Positions 54,701 through 57,700 of a stretch of DNA of 64,000 nt are shown in pieces. The stretch is from Baylisascaris procyonis (lineage: Eukaryota; Nematoda; Chromadorea; Rhabditida; Ascarididae), in NCBI GenBank assembly GCA_037389465.1, contig JAZARR010000214.1, forward strand, positions 2,666,001-2,730,000, in the 5' to 3' direction. The first letter of the stretch is position 1; each line of letters starts with the position of its first letter. The translations under genes and the position numbers were made by a program. A model generated the notes under the pieces. It was given only the letters and a program-made list of their open reading frames with translations. It ran no database searches and had not been told where the DNA came from.

Positions 54701-57700
54701 GTTCAGCAGGAATGGTGAGGAGATTACACCAAAGGGTACGCGAGTAAATCTGAACACCCTTAGATTTGGCGAATCGACTGGCGCGGTTACGTCCTTCACC
54801 CAGATGAATCGTACCGCATCTCGTTGGTCGTCATGCAGACCTAACTGTAAGAATGCTTTCTCGACGTCCGCGGTTATGAGTATCGGAGCTAGTCGGGCCC
54901 GAAGTAAAATTCCGCACAGATTTGCTAGGAGAAGTGGCCCTCTGAGCAGCATATCGTTCAACGAGCGTTCGTCTTTCCCTGCTTTCGAGGACGCGTCGTA
55001 TACGATCCTGAATTTCGTCGTAGCCTTGTCTGGCCGAACGACCGCCTGGTGTGGCATGTAGTACAGTGGGCCTTCTGGCTTTGCATTTGTGACCTCTTCG
55101 ATTACGCCCATCTTCAGCTGCTCGTCGAATGTCTTTTCATATGCCTTGAGCAGGTCGGGATCCTTTTGGAGCCGTTTAAGTGACGTCTTTAGGCGATCCA
55201 AACAAAGGCCGAAGTTGCTGCCGAGCTTATTTCCATTACGCTTCCAGGGCCAGCTGCAGTAGTATCGCCCGTTCTTGAAGGTAATGCTTTCGTTGAATTG
55301 TTTCGTGGCGAGCTCGTCGTCCGTTTGTAGAGGGGGGTCCTGGACTCCTACCAGTTCCAGTGACCAGAATTTTTCCAACTCGTCCTTTACGTTAGCAACA
55401 TTACAGCAATAACGGTTCGAAGGCTTTGTTGGGGTCTTTGAAAGGCCGCAATACCGCTTGCTACGTCCTTTTCCGCTGACCATGTCGCCTAGACAGGTGC
55501 GTATTAAATGGAATCCTGAAGGCAGCTTTGTTGAGGAGCTCTCTCTGAAGATTTCATGGAAATAGTCCGCTCCCACGAGGATCTGGGGCTTGACCATGAC
55601 TGTCGGTAGACTGACGCTCCTTGCCGAACTGATCTGCTGTAGTATTTTCCCCGTTAGCTTGGCGACTGCAATTTCGCTTACCAATTTTGGTACTGAGTTC
55701 GCGTACATGGTGAACGATCGTCCATCAGTGCGCTTCATCTTGAGTTTGACGCGCGCAGACGTGCAGCGCATAGTTTGCGTTCCGCCGAATCCGTCGACAA
55801 CCAACGGTTGCTTGTGCTCCGTCCTTATGCCCAGTTTCTGGACCATTTCTTCCGTGATAAACGAGCGTTCGCTCCCTGTATCGAATAGCACAGGCACCTT
55901 GAGCATCTTCGCATGTGGCGCATCCGCCTTCACGTCGACAATGGTGGATAGGAGTAACACCGTTCCGTCTTGCGTTTGCTGGTCTGGTGTCGCGATAGCT
56001 GTCGCTATGCGAACCGTCTGAGCTTGGGTCTCTCCGCGAGGAGTCTCTTCTTTCTGCTGCTGCGATCGATGCCACGTTTTGCATAATGCCGTTGGATGTC
56101 CCTTGCGCTTGCAATGGTAGCAGGAGACATTTCGCGTACAATCGTTTTGATTGTGTCCTTCTCTGAGGCACTTAAAGCAAAGGCGTAATTGCCTGGTGCG
56201 GTCAAACCGCTCCTTCAAAGTGACATAATGTGGGCAAGCATCGGCCCAATGTGCTTCATTGCAGAATGCACATACCGTTCGGTTAGATTCGCGTGCTTTC
56301 CTGCTTTCGATTTGCCGCTTCGCTACTGCGGGTAACGCTGACGTACGGCTCAAACATTCTTCGCGTTTTCCACCTCCCGAATTTCTTCGTCCTCGCCTTC
56401 CGTCGTGTCTTTGGGCTTGGCGGTCCTCCTGTGGCGCCCTCTCTGTGATCGCGCTTCGCATGTTCTCCCGAATGCGGACAATTGCTTGAAGTTTGCTCCT
56501 CAGTTTTTGAACGCTCCAGGCTGCATCGGCCTCTTTCGCTTTTTCAACTTCCAATAGCGCCCAACGCGGTAGCCGTTTTTCAATGCAAAGCTCGGTTTGC
56601 GCATTGTCGATATTTTCTCCCATTTGCTCCAGTTGCTGTAGAATGCGCTCGACGGTCGCAACGCATTCTTCGAGGTCCTTTGCGGGGGGTGCTGTGTCTT
56701 GTAACTCCGCGTACAATGACTTCAATAGCACTTCTGATCTCCCGAATCGTTGTTGGAGCGTTGTTTTGACGGCTTCATAATTTTCCGGGGCTACCGTGAA
56801 TCCCCCTATTGCCTCTAGCGCTTTGCCTTCGAGGAAAGACAGCAGATAGGAAAGCTTCTGGATTTCTGCGAGTGGTTGGGAGTCAACTGTGTGAAGAAAC
56901 GTGGCCCAGAATTGTGGCCATTTGCGGTACTGTCCATCGAACTTCGGAATTTGCATTCTAGGCAACTGGATCGTGTTCATAGGCGTAGTCTGCTGCGGTT
57001 GGTGCACAGGCGTGCTGTTTCCCGTAGGGACGCTACCACTTGGCGAGATTGGTCGGGTTATGTGCAGCTCAAGATTTTGCTTGGCGGTAATAAGGTCATC
57101 AAGCACGTTTCGGGCATCACCTAATACGATCAGAAAATTACCTGGTGCTTCCACGAGAGCCTGATAAATAGAAGCTTCGTTGGTTCTTTCCGCGGCAGTG
57201 CGTAGCTGCTTTATATATTCGTGCCATGCGCTATGGTCAGCCTCAATATCGGAAATATGACGTTCGAGTTTTCGAATTGCCGCCTCCACTTGCAAAATGG
57301 CTGTCCGGAATGCCGCTTGTGGGTCAGGTTCGGCGGCGAGCTGACGCAAGTCGGGAAAATGTATGCTGCTGGTAGCAGCCTTTAATAGGTTAGCTTTCAC
57401 TTTTAGAGACGCTTGGTATGCAGTGGATGCCATTGGTGCTCACGGTTACGCTTTGGCTTGAGCCCCCATGTACTGAACGAGTGAGAATATTATGTTTGCA
57501 AGGGTTGCAAAATACTCACGTTCAGTAGATCACGCTGGTGCGGAGTCAGTATAGAACGAAAACAAGACGATGGCAGGCGCACGAGAACGGAGCACTGTTG
57601 TTGACGACCGAAGGCGACGTTCCGTTGAAGGTGATGTTGGAGACGACGTACTGTTGAAGGCACTGTTGGAGACGACGTACTGTTGAAGGCACTGTTGGAG

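Noticed and set aside
54055..57164. Several + strand open frames of 65-143 codons inside the retrotransposon
   Set aside because: They lie opposite the continuous polyprotein ORF and are shadows caused by its higher GC and lack of stops.
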